A stretch of 64,000 nucleotides of DNA, from NCBI GenBank assembly GCA_963575745.1, contig CAUYUJ010016693.1, positions 719,425 to 783,424 of the forward strand. The letters are read 5' to 3'. A program made the translations under genes and the position numbers. Origin of the DNA: Prorocentrum cordatum (Eukaryota > Sar > Dinophyceae > Prorocentrales > Prorocentraceae). Numbering within the stretch: the first letter of the stretch is position 1; each line of letters starts with the position of its first letter. The notes below the pieces were generated by a model. It worked only from the letters and a program-made list of their open reading frames with translations. It was not told the DNA's origin and did not search any database. This document shows positions 52,991-63,308 of the stretch, in pieces.

Positions 52991-53830
52991 TTTGACGAAT
53001 GCACATCTCCATCTGTGTAACCGTTGCAACTCTCACGCTACTGGAGAAGCTAGAAGTTCGAGGAAGTCTCAGACAACACCACGGGATTGCCCTAACGACG
53101 GCCAGGCCTTGGGCGTGGCAGAGTCGAGTGACCACCCAAAATGGGTCAGAGGAGGAGGGGCGGAGGAGGGGGGGGGAGGGGCAGAGCAGGGGGGAGGAGG
53201 GGGGTGGGGGGTGGGATCAGAAGAGAGCGAATGAGGAGGGGAAACGCGGAGGAAGACTAGAGCAAAATGACAGCAAAAACAAAAGCAGGATGAGAGAGGA
53301 ACTCCCCGGAGCGCCAATGGGAGTCTCCCCAGGACACCCCAACCACATCGAAGCAATCTAAGCTCCAGAATACCAGATCGTCCCCCTCTAACCCCCCTGC
53401 TCCCCCCATGTAACTCTCTTTCTCTCTCTATCTATCTCTCTGCCCGAGCTCGATCATGCCGATCTGGGCGCCCAAGAGACGGAGGCCATGGATTTTCTAG
53501 GCCTAGAACTCCCTTGCGTGCGCGTGCTGGAATTTTCGGAATCCACGATTCTAGTGCTGTGTGGCGGCATTGCGTTTTTCAATACTTAACGTCAGGACAG
53601 TCAGCTAGAGGTAAGATGATTGAAAGACGTGGACCCTCGGCCACCAGCCGAGGACGCAGCAGGTTTTGACGCAGGCCGCAGCCCCCTGCTCGCATGGCGC
53701 GCCCCAGACAGGCGAGATAGGGCAACCGTTCCCTGCGACGATAATCGTTCTAATGCAGTTCGATCGCACACAATCCACATACTCAAGCAATGTGGATCTT
53801 CTGCTTTCCCCGAAATCGATGAATGGAAAC
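52991..53830. other. No gene seen
   Basis: G-rich GGAGGGGGG section at 53150-53215, TCTCTCTATC run near 53410, remainder unique-looking. Short open frames only. Confidence 0.4.
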
Positions 53831-54770
53831 TTACCCCAGTGCGACCCTACCTAGGAGTTGGAGCATCTAGGAAAACAACATCTACATCTACACCGACAGC
53901 TACCTTCACATCTACACCTGCATCTACACCTACATCAACATCAACAGCGAGACTCACATATACATATACATCCACACCTACATCTACACCTACATATACA
54001 TCTACATATACATCTACACCTACATCCACATCTACACCTACATATACATCTACATCACGTTCGCATTGGTGTTGCTGTTGCGTTGCATGACATGCTATGC
54101 TATGTTATGCTATGGTTGGCTATGCTTTGCTATGGTATGATGTGCTAATACTGCGCTGCGCTATGCTGCGCTAAGCTAAGCTAAGGTGAGCTAAGCTATG
54201 CTTCGCTACGCTATGCTATGCTATGCTGCGCTATGCTATGCTAGGCTATGTTATGTTACGAGATGCTGCGATATACCATGCTATGAAATGCTATGATATG
54301 TTATGCTGCGCTATGCTATGATATACCATGATATGCTATGCTGTGATGTGCTATGCTATGCTGCGCTGTGCTATGATAAGCTATGATATGATATGTTGTG
54401 ATATGATATGCTGCGCTATGCGATGTTATGCTGAACTACGCCATGCTACGCTATGCTTGGTGGTGCTATGCTATGCTATACTGTTAGTGCTGCGCTAAGC
54501 TAAGCTAAGGTAAGCTATGCTAAGCTAAGCTAGGCTAAGCCAAGCTAGGCTAGGCTAAGCTAAGCTAAGCTAAGCCAAGCTAAGCTAAGCTAAGCTAAGC
54601 TAAGCGCCTACTAGCCTAGCTAGCTAAAGCTAAACTAGGCTAGGCAAAGCGGGGGATCCTGGGGGAAGCGCGGGGCGGATGTTTGGGGAACCCTGCGGGG
54701 CGGGTTCCACTGCCCGGCCCTTTAAGCTCACCGAGTAAGAACCCTTATAGGCAGAGCCTAGGTAGGGAAA
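53831..54770 (+). mobile_element. MITE-like element, copy C
   Basis: TTACCCCAGTGCGACCCTAC at the left end, AGAGCCTAGGTAGGGAAA at the right. Core: ACATCTACACC/ACATATACATC hexamers (53875-54055), GCTATGCTATG and GCTAAGCTAAG repeats (54090-54640), then GGGGAAGCGCGGGGCGGAT and CCCGGCCCTTTAAGCTCAC. Same length class as copy B. Confidence 0.85.
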
Positions 54771-54775
54771 AAGGG

Positions 54776-55211
54776 GTGGACCTTGTCAACTTACCGGGGG
54801 CGGACCTTGTCAACTTACGGGGGGGGGGCCTTGTCAACTTACCGGGGGTCGACCTCGTCAACTTACCGGGGGTCGACCTTGTCAACTTACCGGGGGTCGA
54901 CCTCGTCAATTTACCGGGGGTCGACCTTGTCAATTTACCCGGGGTCGACATTTTTAACGTACCAGGGATCGACCGTGTCAATTTATCACAACTCAACCTT
55001 GTCAGTTTACCGGGGGTCGACCGTGTCAACGTATAACAGAATCGCATCGCGAAAGCGTGGGCAGCGTAAATGGGGGCCGACTCTGGCCCCGGGCCCTGTG
55101 CACTCCACTGACCCCCATGATTTGCCATGAGGGCGCCGAGCTTGCCTGCCTGATGAATGATGATGAATGCGGCGCAAGGCCACTAGATAGTAACTTATAC
55201 CCATTTGGACT
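54776..55211 (+). repeat. GTCGACC minisatellite element, copy 2
   Basis: About ten 24-bp units, then the same tail as copy 1 (TATAACAGAATCGCATCGCG, GGCCACTAGATAGTAACTTA). It starts six bases after MITE-like copy C ends. Confidence 0.9.
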
Positions 55212-55467
55212 GTCTTCCGGAGCGGAACTGGCTCGCGAGCAGGCGCTCCATCTCGCGCACGCGCACTAGCGTGCGCCAGGGGCCAGGCCAGGGCCAGCAG
55301 ATGGTGAAAACCTTTACGATCGAGGGCAGCGACATCGTCCTCAAAAAAAAACGTGGCAGCATGTGTGGTTGGATCCTTTCTCGTGCTGGTCTTTCCTTCC
55401 ATACACGACGCACGAGCAGATGATCGGCGTTAGGGGCGAGGACGATCCACATGGGGCTGAAGTTACA

Positions 55468-56184
55468 ATGGCTGACGCCTGCGCAGCATCAAGCATCATC
55501 GACGATTTGAAAACGTACTTCAGCTGGTTCGAGAATGAGCTCGAGGCAGGGAAGTCCATCGTCGTTCAGAAGGCCCAGGGGCACGACACGACGCGAGTGC
55601 CGACTCCAAATGGCGACGCCTACATGGGCTCAGACACCATCTGGCCCAGATCATGGCTCTTCGTCAGCGTGGTTTCAGATGAACCGACGTCGCCAGACCC
55701 GTACGCAGGGAACTCGCACTGGACCCGGAGCCTGATGACCGAGCAGAGCTACGAGAAGAACGACAGCACCGAGGAGCGCAAGACCAACAAGGGCGGCGAG
55801 GTCTCAGTGACGGTCTTTGTCCAGGAGAAGGACGATTGGATCAAAATCAACCTCCCCGTCCCCGACGCCTCGAGCAGCAGCGACGATGGGATGATGGCAG
55901 GGTTCCACAACGTGATGATTCTCAAACGTTGCGTGGCTTCGACATTGCAGCTCGACTGTTCAAAAGAGAAGGTCGCTGAGTATCGCATCTATCGGACGAC
56001 TTCTGGCGGCCTCGCGACTGGGTCTGCCATGAAGGCGAACATCTTGATCAAGCCGTGGGGCATGTACGTATGCGCGCTGAAGCCAGACAGCGAAGTCGAG
56101 ATCGACGACGGCAGCAAAATGCTCGGCAAGGAAATCTTCATGATCGAGGATTCAGACCCGGAGGACCTTATGGGCCGTAACTGA
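55468..56184 (+). CDS. Hypothetical protein, 238 aa (inverted-pair copy 1)
   Basis: ATG 55468 (MADACAASSIIDDLKTYFSW), TGA at 56184. Acidic, soluble, mixed alpha/beta: WLFVSVVSDEPTSPDPYAG, SVTVFVQEKDDWIKINLPVP, FHNVMILKRCVASTLQLDCS, MKANILIKPWGMYVCALKPD. No family recognised. Its last ~170 codons and 3' flank recur in reverse orientation at 63309-64000 with about 90% protein identity and in-frame length differences, which argues that both were under coding constraint. A weak DinoSL-like GGGGCTGAAG lies just upstream (55453-55462). Confidence 0.7.
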   Translation: MADACAASSIIDDLKTYFSWFENELEAGKSIVVQKAQGHDTTRVPTPNGDAYMGSDTIWPRSWLFVSVVSDEPTSPDPYAGNSHWTRSLMTEQSYEKNDSTEERKTNKGGEVSVTVFVQEKDDWIKINLPVPDASSSSDDGMMAGFHNVMILKRCVASTLQLDCSKEKVAEYRIYRTTSGGLATGSAMKANILIKPWGMYVCALKPDSEVEIDDGSKMLGKEIFMIEDSDPEDLMGRN

Positions 56185-56402
56185 ACCGATCCGTTGTGGA
56201 GCTATGTGAGCCGTCTTTCGCCATCCTAGGAGGACCCGGAGGACGTTTGGTCCCTCGCCATCCTTCGTGGGGCTCTGTGCTAAGCAGGGCCTGGCGCGTC
56301 TTCCCCGCGTCGCGCTACGCCGTGGAACATAAGAGGAATGAATTGCTGCTTGGCCCCTGCTGGCCCCAAGGAGCGACCGCAACGCAGACATCAACTCCAC
56401 CC
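55667..56402 (+). repeat. Inverted duplication, left arm
   Basis: Pairs with 63309-64000 on the other strand, including untranslated sequence such as CTAAGCAGGGCCTGGCGCGT and CATAAGAGGAATGA. Confidence 0.9.
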
Positions 56403-56982
56403 ACCCCCCTTCCAGCCAGTCACCCACTCCAGTCAAGTCGATCTCAAGATTGCCCGAGACGGCGAGGCACTCGGAGGGCCCCGCTGGGGCAGTCAGGACC
56501 TTAAACCTACTAGGGGGGAGGGCAGGGGAGGCACTCGAAGGGGCCCGATAGTACAGTCAGGACCGTAGTCCTACTAGGGGGGGAGGAGGGCATCTTGGAC
56601 GTTTCGGAGTCGTCTCGGAGCCATCTTGGGCCATTTTAACATCTTGGAGCCCTCTTTGGGTCGTCTTGGGGACCTCTTTGGCCGTCATGGGGCAATCTTG
56701 GAGGCCTCCGGGGCGATCTTGAGGCCGTCGTGGACCGTCGGAGGCCAAAAATGAGCAAACGCCCAAGTCCTTCAAACACATATTGAAACAAACTGATTTG
56801 GGCTTCCAACGCCTCCCTCGAAGCCACTTCTCCCTCCTTTCCATATTTCCCTCCTCTTCCTTCCTGGGGGTCGTCTAGGGCGTCTTGAGGGGAAGGCCTC
56901 AGGGGCGCCATCTTGGGGGGAACGTCTTGGGCCGTCTTGGTTGGTCCTCCCCCTACCGTTGGCCCGCCTCCTCCCCCGAAAT
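56403..56982. other. No gene seen; CATCTTGG repeats
   Basis: AGCCATCTTGGGCC-type repeats from 56590 to 56950 separate the inverted-pair gene from the transposase-like gene. Confidence 0.6.
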
Positions 56983-57006
56983 CCATAAGCCATTTGGGCT
57001 TCAGAG
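56983..57006 (+). other. DinoSL relic
   Basis: CCATAAGCCATTTGGGCTTC then AGAG: leader-like with two or three inserted bases. 23 bases before the ATG at 57030. Confidence 0.6.
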
Positions 57007-57029
57007 TTTTTCGAGGATTCTCCTCGCTA

Positions 57030-59762
57030 ATGGTTGCACTGCGCTGCTCATTGGGCCCCAAGACATGTGGCCACTGCAAGTGGCTTCACCTGCAATCGAC
57101 GCGGCAACAGAAGTTCACTTTCAATGATAAGATCAAAGGTCCTGTGACATGGCTGCGCGACTTCACCAGGAAAGACAGTTCATGGGGAGTTGGTTGCTTG
57201 CCCTGTGCGTTGAATAAGCAAGCCGGCAATTTCGCACGCTTTCGTGTTTGCACTGCCGCTGCACTGCAGAATGAGAACATCAGAAAGCATGCCATCAGCG
57301 AGTCGCATTGCCTGTCGATGGTGAAATGGCTCAGAGGCGCAGACATTGCACATTCGCGTTCGGCCCCGCCAGAGAAAGAGTTCAAAGATGTGTGGACGTC
57401 CTTGCGTAGTGGGAGGGCTATGGATATGATTGGCACTGCCTCTGACTCATCCTTTCGATTCAAGATTTTTCGGAAAGTGTATTGCCTTGCAGAAAGTATT
57501 CGACAGATTGATCGCGCCTTCCTTGCAAACTGCAGCAGTATGACCCGCAGCCAAGACGGATCTGCCTCCAGACAACTGGCCCGCTTCTGGGCCGCTAACG
57601 ATGCACTCGAGGTCCGGGCGGGGATATTCGGGATGGTCCGAGATGGGGGTACAGGCCACAAGGCAATCATGAAGATGACATTGACTATGTTCAGGGATAT
57701 ATGCGCTCCATACAAAGGAGCGCCTCCTCGCCACACGTCTGATGGCAACGTTGACGGCGCTCCAGCGCCACAGGTTGACGACACGCTATTGAACCACATT
57801 CGTGTCAATGCGACGCAGGTGTGGAATACTGATGCTGGTGCAGATGATTTGTTGGCGGGCAAGGAAGCGAAGCTCCATGGGCCGAGATCGGCAAATGTTG
57901 TTCCCATCTTGCCCGCCCTGAAAATAATCAATCGCGATCGGGCCCATGCGAGTCGGCGCGTGGTGAAGCGGCCATGGACAGCAGATGAATGTTTGAAATC
58001 AGTTCATACCAACCTCGTGACAAAGAAAACGTCGATGACTCGAATTATCCCATATTCCCCTGTTATCAAGACATGGTACCAAGAGTTCCAGAATGACACG
58101 TCTAAGCTCACTTCCACGCAAAAGGACCTCTCGCTAGCATTGCATAGGTTCGAGTCGTCCTCAAAACCCTTGTCAATTGTATGCCTGACGCTGCCCGCCG
58201 TTAACATGACTGCGGTGAAAGTCAACATCGAGAGGAAGAGCGATGCGCCAGGTAAACACGCACTCGAACATTTAGAGTACTTGAGTGGCGAGATGGGCGT
58301 GGAGGTGATGCTCCAAGCAGGCATGCTTGCCGACGCCGCTGACGAGGGGCTCCTGCTGACGAGGTCGCTGGATACAGAATCTGCTGACACTGCTCTGCTG
58401 GTTAGCCACACCAGCAACTACATTTCGCGCATGAAGGTTCTCTTCGTGGACGGTAAGGCCATGCAGTGTGGACTGACGCAGGTGATGCTTAAGCAGATCA
58501 AGCATGTTGTCCTTTGGTGGACGTCTTCCGGCGATCCCAGGAAGATTGGCGATGAACGCGGTGCTCAAGGAGATGTGGTGAGACGCTGCATCGCCCGCAT
58601 GTGTGCCATGTCAAAATTGGCGATCCTCACGGTCGAAACAGAGTTCCCGCACTTCGACATCCTGGTGTGCTTCCAGATCTTCGCGCTGAACGAGAGGGCC
58701 GACAATCCAGAGGTCAAGCGAGCGCACGACAATGCTTTCAAACGGCTCTCTCACGTCTTCGGCGTCTGCGAGCAGGAGTTTCGCGGGGAATACGACAAGA
58801 TTATCGGCGTCGCCAAGCACATATTTGTCCACGAAGGTGTCGGCAATCTCGAATCTTGGAAGCGCGCCCTGCAGAGGACGGGCGAGCGGGCAGCCCAGAG
58901 AAACGCCTACCCTGTGAAGAACTTGTTGCAGGTCCTTGTCCCCTACGCTGCATGGCGCTGCTCAACATCGGGAGTCGAACAGAATTTCAACATCCGTGAT
59001 TGGCTTTCGCCGAAACGACGGTCGCTGTCGCCTCTGGCGGAGTTGGACATGCTTACCGTCGCTGCTTACAAGTATCATGATGAAGACGCCGTCTTTGCAG
59101 GAGCAGTGAAAGTTTGGCAAGCCTTGCATGGTTTAGTCCGAGCATCTTCGCAACGCATGGCTGGTTACAAGCGGCACCGGGATGATCCTGAGACCCCGGG
59201 CCATGCGGCGTGGATAAAACGTCGGCGGTTGGAGGTGTCTGAGCTCGCAAGAGATGAGATCGTGTCGACTTCAGAGGCAGTGAGGCTGGCGACGGAAAAG
59301 GCGGGATCAGCATGGCAACCATCTCATGAGAAAGAAGAGACGTGGCAACGGGCACAGAAGCAGATTCGGTATCTGGAGGCTGCAGACCAAGAACTCGTTC
59401 CTGACGCCACCGATGGCAACTTGTCCACCCTCGTCAACGCCTTCAGGGCCCATAATGACAAACTTCGAGAAGCACGGAACAGAACTGACAACACAAAGGA
59501 ACGTCTGCTCTCGAAGTCTGGAGCCATTTCAGTCTTTGGATGCCGAGTCCACGTCGAGAAGGATATGATGGAACCCAGTGAAGTCCAGGTGGCCTTGGGG
59601 AAATTTCATATGAGGCGGGCCTCCGTAGACGTTGATGTTGACAGGTTTGTGGTCAGTGATATAAGCAACGTTGGCATCCTGAAGTCCTGGTGTGCGCTTT
59701 GGAATGAAGCCCGGCTTGCCACCCCGACATTTTTTCAGAGTGGTGGCGCGGATGGCGCGTGA
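57030..59762 (+). CDS. hAT-like transposase-related protein, 910 aa
   Basis: ATG 57030 (MVALRCSLGPKTCGHCKWLH) follows a DinoSL relic; TGA at 59760-59762. A BED/TTF-like zinc finger occupies residues ~10-95 (CGHC, WGVGCLPCALN, then H-x-x-S-x-x-H near SESHCLSM). The C-terminal part contains RCSTSGVEQNFNIRDWLSPK (about residues 644-665) followed by RRSLSPLAELDML, which parallels the hAT dimerisation signature (TSA..E..FS..RR..L.P). The catalytic DDE triad was not identified by eye. It may be a domesticated or relic transposase. Same-frame coding appears to continue after the TGA (next entry). Confidence 0.7.
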   Translation: MVALRCSLGPKTCGHCKWLHLQSTRQQKFTFNDKIKGPVTWLRDFTRKDSSWGVGCLPCALNKQAGNFARFRVCTAAALQNENIRKHAISESHCLSMVKWLRGADIAHSRSAPPEKEFKDVWTSLRSGRAMDMIGTASDSSFRFKIFRKVYCLAESIRQIDRAFLANCSSMTRSQDGSASRQLARFWAANDALEVRAGIFGMVRDGGTGHKAIMKMTLTMFRDICAPYKGAPPRHTSDGNVDGAPAPQVDDTLLNHIRVNATQVWNTDAGADDLLAGKEAKLHGPRSANVVPILPALKIINRDRAHASRRVVKRPWTADECLKSVHTNLVTKKTSMTRIIPYSPVIKTWYQEFQNDTSKLTSTQKDLSLALHRFESSSKPLSIVCLTLPAVNMTAVKVNIERKSDAPGKHALEHLEYLSGEMGVEVMLQAGMLADAADEGLLLTRSLDTESADTALLVSHTSNYISRMKVLFVDGKAMQCGLTQVMLKQIKHVVLWWTSSGDPRKIGDERGAQGDVVRRCIARMCAMSKLAILTVETEFPHFDILVCFQIFALNERADNPEVKRAHDNAFKRLSHVFGVCEQEFRGEYDKIIGVAKHIFVHEGVGNLESWKRALQRTGERAAQRNAYPVKNLLQVLVPYAAWRCSTSGVEQNFNIRDWLSPKRRSLSPLAELDMLTVAAYKYHDEDAVFAGAVKVWQALHGLVRASSQRMAGYKRHRDDPETPGHAAWIKRRRLEVSELARDEIVSTSEAVRLATEKAGSAWQPSHEKEETWQRAQKQIRYLEAADQELVPDATDGNLSTLVNAFRAHNDKLREARNRTDNTKERLLSKSGAISVFGCRVHVEKDMMEPSEVQVALGKFHMRRASVDVDVDRFVVSDISNVGILKSWCALWNEARLATPTFFQSGGADGA

Positions 59763-60095
59763 TTTAAGTATCAACCAGTGATCACGATTAATCGGGCCAT
59801 CTGGATGAGCCCGAAATTTATTGCAAATTTCCCAGCGCTGCGTAGAACGCTGGAGCACGCAGCCAGCAAGCCTGAATCCAAGACGAAGCTTGTTTTGGAT
59901 GCTTCAGCGTGGGCGTCGAGAGCTGCAAAACACCCCGGACATCAGGCTCGTTTCGTTGCGCTTGTGACTGAAGCAGATAAGCTCGCTTCTCCAGAGCTCA
60001 GCCGTTTAAAGTGCGCTCTGACTCCGAAGGAGTGCGTCGTTCTGCTGGGGAAAGCAGATCAGGCTGCGTCCAGACACGGCATGTGCAAGCGTTAG
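59763..60095 (+). other. Same-frame coding continuation after TGA
   Basis: Open for 110 codons after the TGA with coding-like content (RAIWMSPKFIANFPALRRTL, KTKLVLDASAWASRAAKH), ending at TAG 60095. A readthrough tail, or the original C terminus cut off by a nonsense change. Confidence 0.5.
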
Positions 60096-61156
60096 CTTCC
60101 CAGTTGGAGGAGGAGGCTTGATGGGGGAGGACAAGGAAGAGGGAATGAGGAGGAGAAGGAGAAGCTTTCCAATTTCGTGGGTGAACTGTTGCCCGCGGCA
60201 ACTGATATTTTGTTGTGGATTATCGTGAATAATCCTTGTGCGTGGCGAGTTCAAACTGTGGGGCATGTTTGATAGCGCCTGGTCAGAGAAGACTCCAGGC
60301 AGGCACTCGCAACCAAACGCAGCCACTCCCCATTTTGGTCATCCGACTCCTCATCCACCTTATTAGCCTTCATTTTGGTCATCAGATTCCTCATCCACCT
60401 TACTATTCTCATTCCTTTGCGTTCGTCATGCTCAATTCCTACCCCCACCCCCCGCCTCCGCAATTCCTTCTGGCAAACGGCGCTCCAGATGATTAAGACT
60501 GGCCCATGCACATGTATTCGGGGCCCCTAGCAAAGACCAGCACAAAATTCGGTGTCCATCAACCTGGCGCATCGCCTGCAATCCTCTGCAATCCCCTGCA
60601 ATGCCCTACAATCCCCGGCAATCCCTGTCGCAGATAAACCTGGCGCAGATAAGCCTGGCGCAGAAAGACCTGGTTCAACAAAAACCAGCTCAAAAACCTG
60701 ATGCAGATCAACCTGGTGCATATGAAACAAGCCCCTGCAATCGTTTACAGCTTGACTATCCCCCTCCCATCTCCCTCCTCTCTTCTCCCTTCTCCCCTCC
60801 TCCCCCCTCCCTCCGAAAGGCGTCCAGGAGGGTTCCGGGCAGCCCCCGCAGCCCGGGAACCCGGCCGCCAACCGAAATTGGCCAGGCACGTTCGCCAAAT
60901 CTTTCAACATCCACTAGGACTCCTTGCAATGCAAACACTAATTGGGGTACCAACGTCTCGCTCGGGACATCCTCAACTTTTCAATTTGCCGGCCCTACAC
61001 GACCTCGTTAATTATCGCAGAATCCGCCACCGTGCCGCGAGGCGCGAAGTGGAATTTTCTCATGGCTCTAATGTTTTCTCTGTTCTCTGTACTCAGGAAT
61101 GAAGGATTATAGAACTCTCAGGTCTAGACGCCAAAATCTATGATGTTCCGTTGGTT
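60096..61156. repeat. Spacer with short tandem repeats
   Basis: CCTGCAATCC-type 11-mers (60575-60625, about six copies) and CCTGGCGCAGATAAG 12- to 15-mers (60640-60730). TTCATTTTGGTCATC duplicated at 60330 and 60370. No supported gene. Confidence 0.6.
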
Positions 61157-61629
61157 TTTCCCTACCTAGGCTCTTAGAGGGTTCTTACTCTCTTAGCTTA
61201 AAAGGGCCGGGCAGTGGGCCCCGCCCCGGGCGGTTCCCCCAGCATCCGCCCCGCGGTTCCCCCAGGGACGCCCCCTTAGCTTAGCGTTGCTTATCATCTT
61301 AGCTTAGCTTATTTCAGCTTAGCTTAGCCTAGCTTAGTTTCATCTGAGCTCAGATGCATCTTAGCTTAGCTTACCTTCATCTTAGTTTCGCCGAGCTTTA
61401 GCATAGCACAACACAGCACAGCATAGCAGAGCGTCGCCTAGCGCAGCACAGCATATCATTTCATATCATATCATATCATAGCATAGCATAGCATAGCGCA
61501 GCATAGCATAGCATAGCGCAGCACAACACAGCACAGCATAGCACCGCGTAGCATAGCATAGCAGAGCATAGCAACTAATGCTGCTTTCCTAGGGGCTCCA
61601 ACTTCTAGGCAGGGTCGCACTGGGGTAAT
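61157..61629 (-). mobile_element. MITE-like element, copy D
   Basis: Reverse orientation. TTTTTCCCTACCTAGGCTCT at the left edge; at the right, the reverse complement of TTACCCCAGTGCGACCCTGC. Core of TTAGC/CATAGC repeats (61275-61580) and the conserved AAAGGGCCGGGCAGTGG and CATCCGCCCCGCGGTTCCCC. Same length class as copy A. Confidence 0.85.
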
Positions 61630-61739
61630 TTGAAGGATATTGGCATTTGCTTCCCTTCGGCCTCCCGACGGCCCGAGACGGCCCAAGAGCTCGAAAAACT
61701 CGGTGACGTGAATGCGTCGTGGCCAATCGATCTGCACGT

Positions 61740-61760
61740 CCGTAACCATCTGGGCTCAAG
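61740..61760 (+). other. DinoSL relic
   Basis: CCGTAACCATCTGGGCTCAA then G: 18 of 21 bases match the leader. 74 bases before the ATG at 61835. Confidence 0.8.
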
Positions 61761-61834
61761 CCTCACGAGGCTTCAGGAGGCATCAGGCGCGGTTCTCCAT
61801 AGCCAGAGCAATCGCATCGCAAGTATATCTACAG

Positions 61835-62608
61835 ATGCCGATGGGGCTCGAGGGTAGAATTTGCCTCAAAATGAAAGCAGAGATCGAGGGCCCCCCGCGT
61901 GAGTTCGAGCGGACTTACCGTTTCACCGTGCCTGCCGAGCTCCGCCTGGTCGGGACGCCAACCGCAGCCCCCGTCGTTGTCGAATCCCAGGCCTGCGAGA
62001 ACCAGAACCCCGGCGAGACCGCGGCCCGGAGCTCTGGCGCAGCCCCATCGGACGACAAGCCCGACGCGGAGAACCCTGGCGCAGCCCCATCGGAAGACAA
62101 GCCCGACGCGAAGAACCCTGGCGCAGCCCCATCGGACGACCAGCCGGACGCCAAGAGCTCTGGCGCAGCCGCAGCATGGTCGGCACCATCAGCATCCAGT
62201 GGCGCAGCAGCAGCGGCAGCAAGTAGCATGAGCCAGGTGATGAGGCAGCCAAGCCCAGCGCCAGCCAGTACCGCACACATGATGGGCCAGCGTGAGTCGA
62301 CCCCGTGGCTCAAGAAGCTTCGCAGTCCGGCCGTCGTTTTAAACCCCAACCCGCTGCTGCCGATGGGGCCGCCGCCAAATGCCCCGCAGCCCCAGAGCGT
62401 GATTCGAGAGAGTATAGACATTGAGGATTCGCCGCCGCCACCAGTGCCAGAGGATACGCAGCCTGAGATGCACCCCGAAGATACGCAGCCTGGGATGCAC
62501 ATGGATACGCAGCCTGAGATGCACCCCGAAGATACGCAAGATTTCATGCATGCGCTTCACGACCTCCATCCCCTGCAGGCCGACAAGGGCCACGACGGCG
62601 GCGTTTGA
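61835..62608 (+). CDS. Hypothetical Pro/Asp-rich repeat protein, 257 aa
   Basis: ATG 61835 (MPMGLEGRICLKMKAEIEGP), TGA. A short N-terminal segment (PREFERTYRFTVPAELRLVG) is the only compact part. The rest is disordered: four ~15-residue repeats around SGAAPSDDKPDA, an Ala/Ser tract, a Pro-rich stretch, and about four EDTQPEMHP repeats before the C terminus. No family recognised. Start chosen as the first ATG after the DinoSL relic. Confidence 0.55.
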   Translation: MPMGLEGRICLKMKAEIEGPPREFERTYRFTVPAELRLVGTPTAAPVVVESQACENQNPGETAARSSGAAPSDDKPDAENPGAAPSEDKPDAKNPGAAPSDDQPDAKSSGAAAAWSAPSASSGAAAAAASSMSQVMRQPSPAPASTAHMMGQRESTPWLKKLRSPAVVLNPNPLLPMGPPPNAPQPQSVIRESIDIEDSPPPPVPEDTQPEMHPEDTQPGMHMDTQPEMHPEDTQDFMHALHDLHPLQADKGHDGGV

Positions 62609-63308
62609 GCGCCGAGACAATATTTAATGTGTCGTTGCTAATTGTTTGTTGTGGCCCACTTACTGCCAATCGACGCTGCCCGAGTTCGCTGCCCCATTTT
62701 TTTATTATTATTATTATTTTTTCTCCAGAACCTGATGCCCCGACTTTGCAGGGCTTGCGGGCGTGAGTTGCGAGAAATAGAAACACGAAGAAGAAAACAC
62801 CCATACGGCACAATGTGATTGTTCCCGTGTTGTCCGTTGACACCCGGCTCCGGGCTGCCAGGTTCTTGGTCGCTGGTTCCGGGCCGATTTCGGCGGGCGG
62901 CGGGGTCCCCAAGTTTTTGGGTTCGCGGGTTTTTGGTCGGCGCCCGAGAGCGCCCCAAGACGCCCCCAAGAGCGCCCCGAGAGGCCCCCGAGAGAGCCCT
63001 AAGATTTTTGTTTTTCTTTGACCCCTCTGGGAGCTTTTGGCGGCCCCCAAGATGCCCCCAAGAGGCCCGCAAGGGCCCCCGAGATGCCCCCGAGAGGCTC
63101 CCAAGAGCGGCCCAAGAGACCGCCGAGAGCGCCCAAGAGGCCCCCAGGAGGCCCGTTCAAACATGAGACGTGCAGCGTACTGCCACTCGCGTGTCCTACG
63201 AAATGTTCGAGGGGAGAGGGGAGAAGGGGCTCGCGAAAGCGGCGACAGTTACGCAGTGCTATGGGGGCCTTATGGTGGGCTTCTTGGGGCCTTATGGGGC
63301 CATGTCGG
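62609..63308. other. No gene seen
   Basis: A (TTATTA) run near 62700 and CCCAAGAGGCCCCC repeats at 62940-63160. CTCACGCCCGCAAGCCCTGC (reverse strand, about 62745-62770) resembles CTCACGCCCGCGAGCCCTCC near 43050, a shared repeat. Confidence 0.5.

Noticed and set aside
60527-60910. 127-residue minus-strand frame
   Set aside because: Built from short GCAATCC and GGCGCAGATA repeats and a pyrimidine tract; no coding features.
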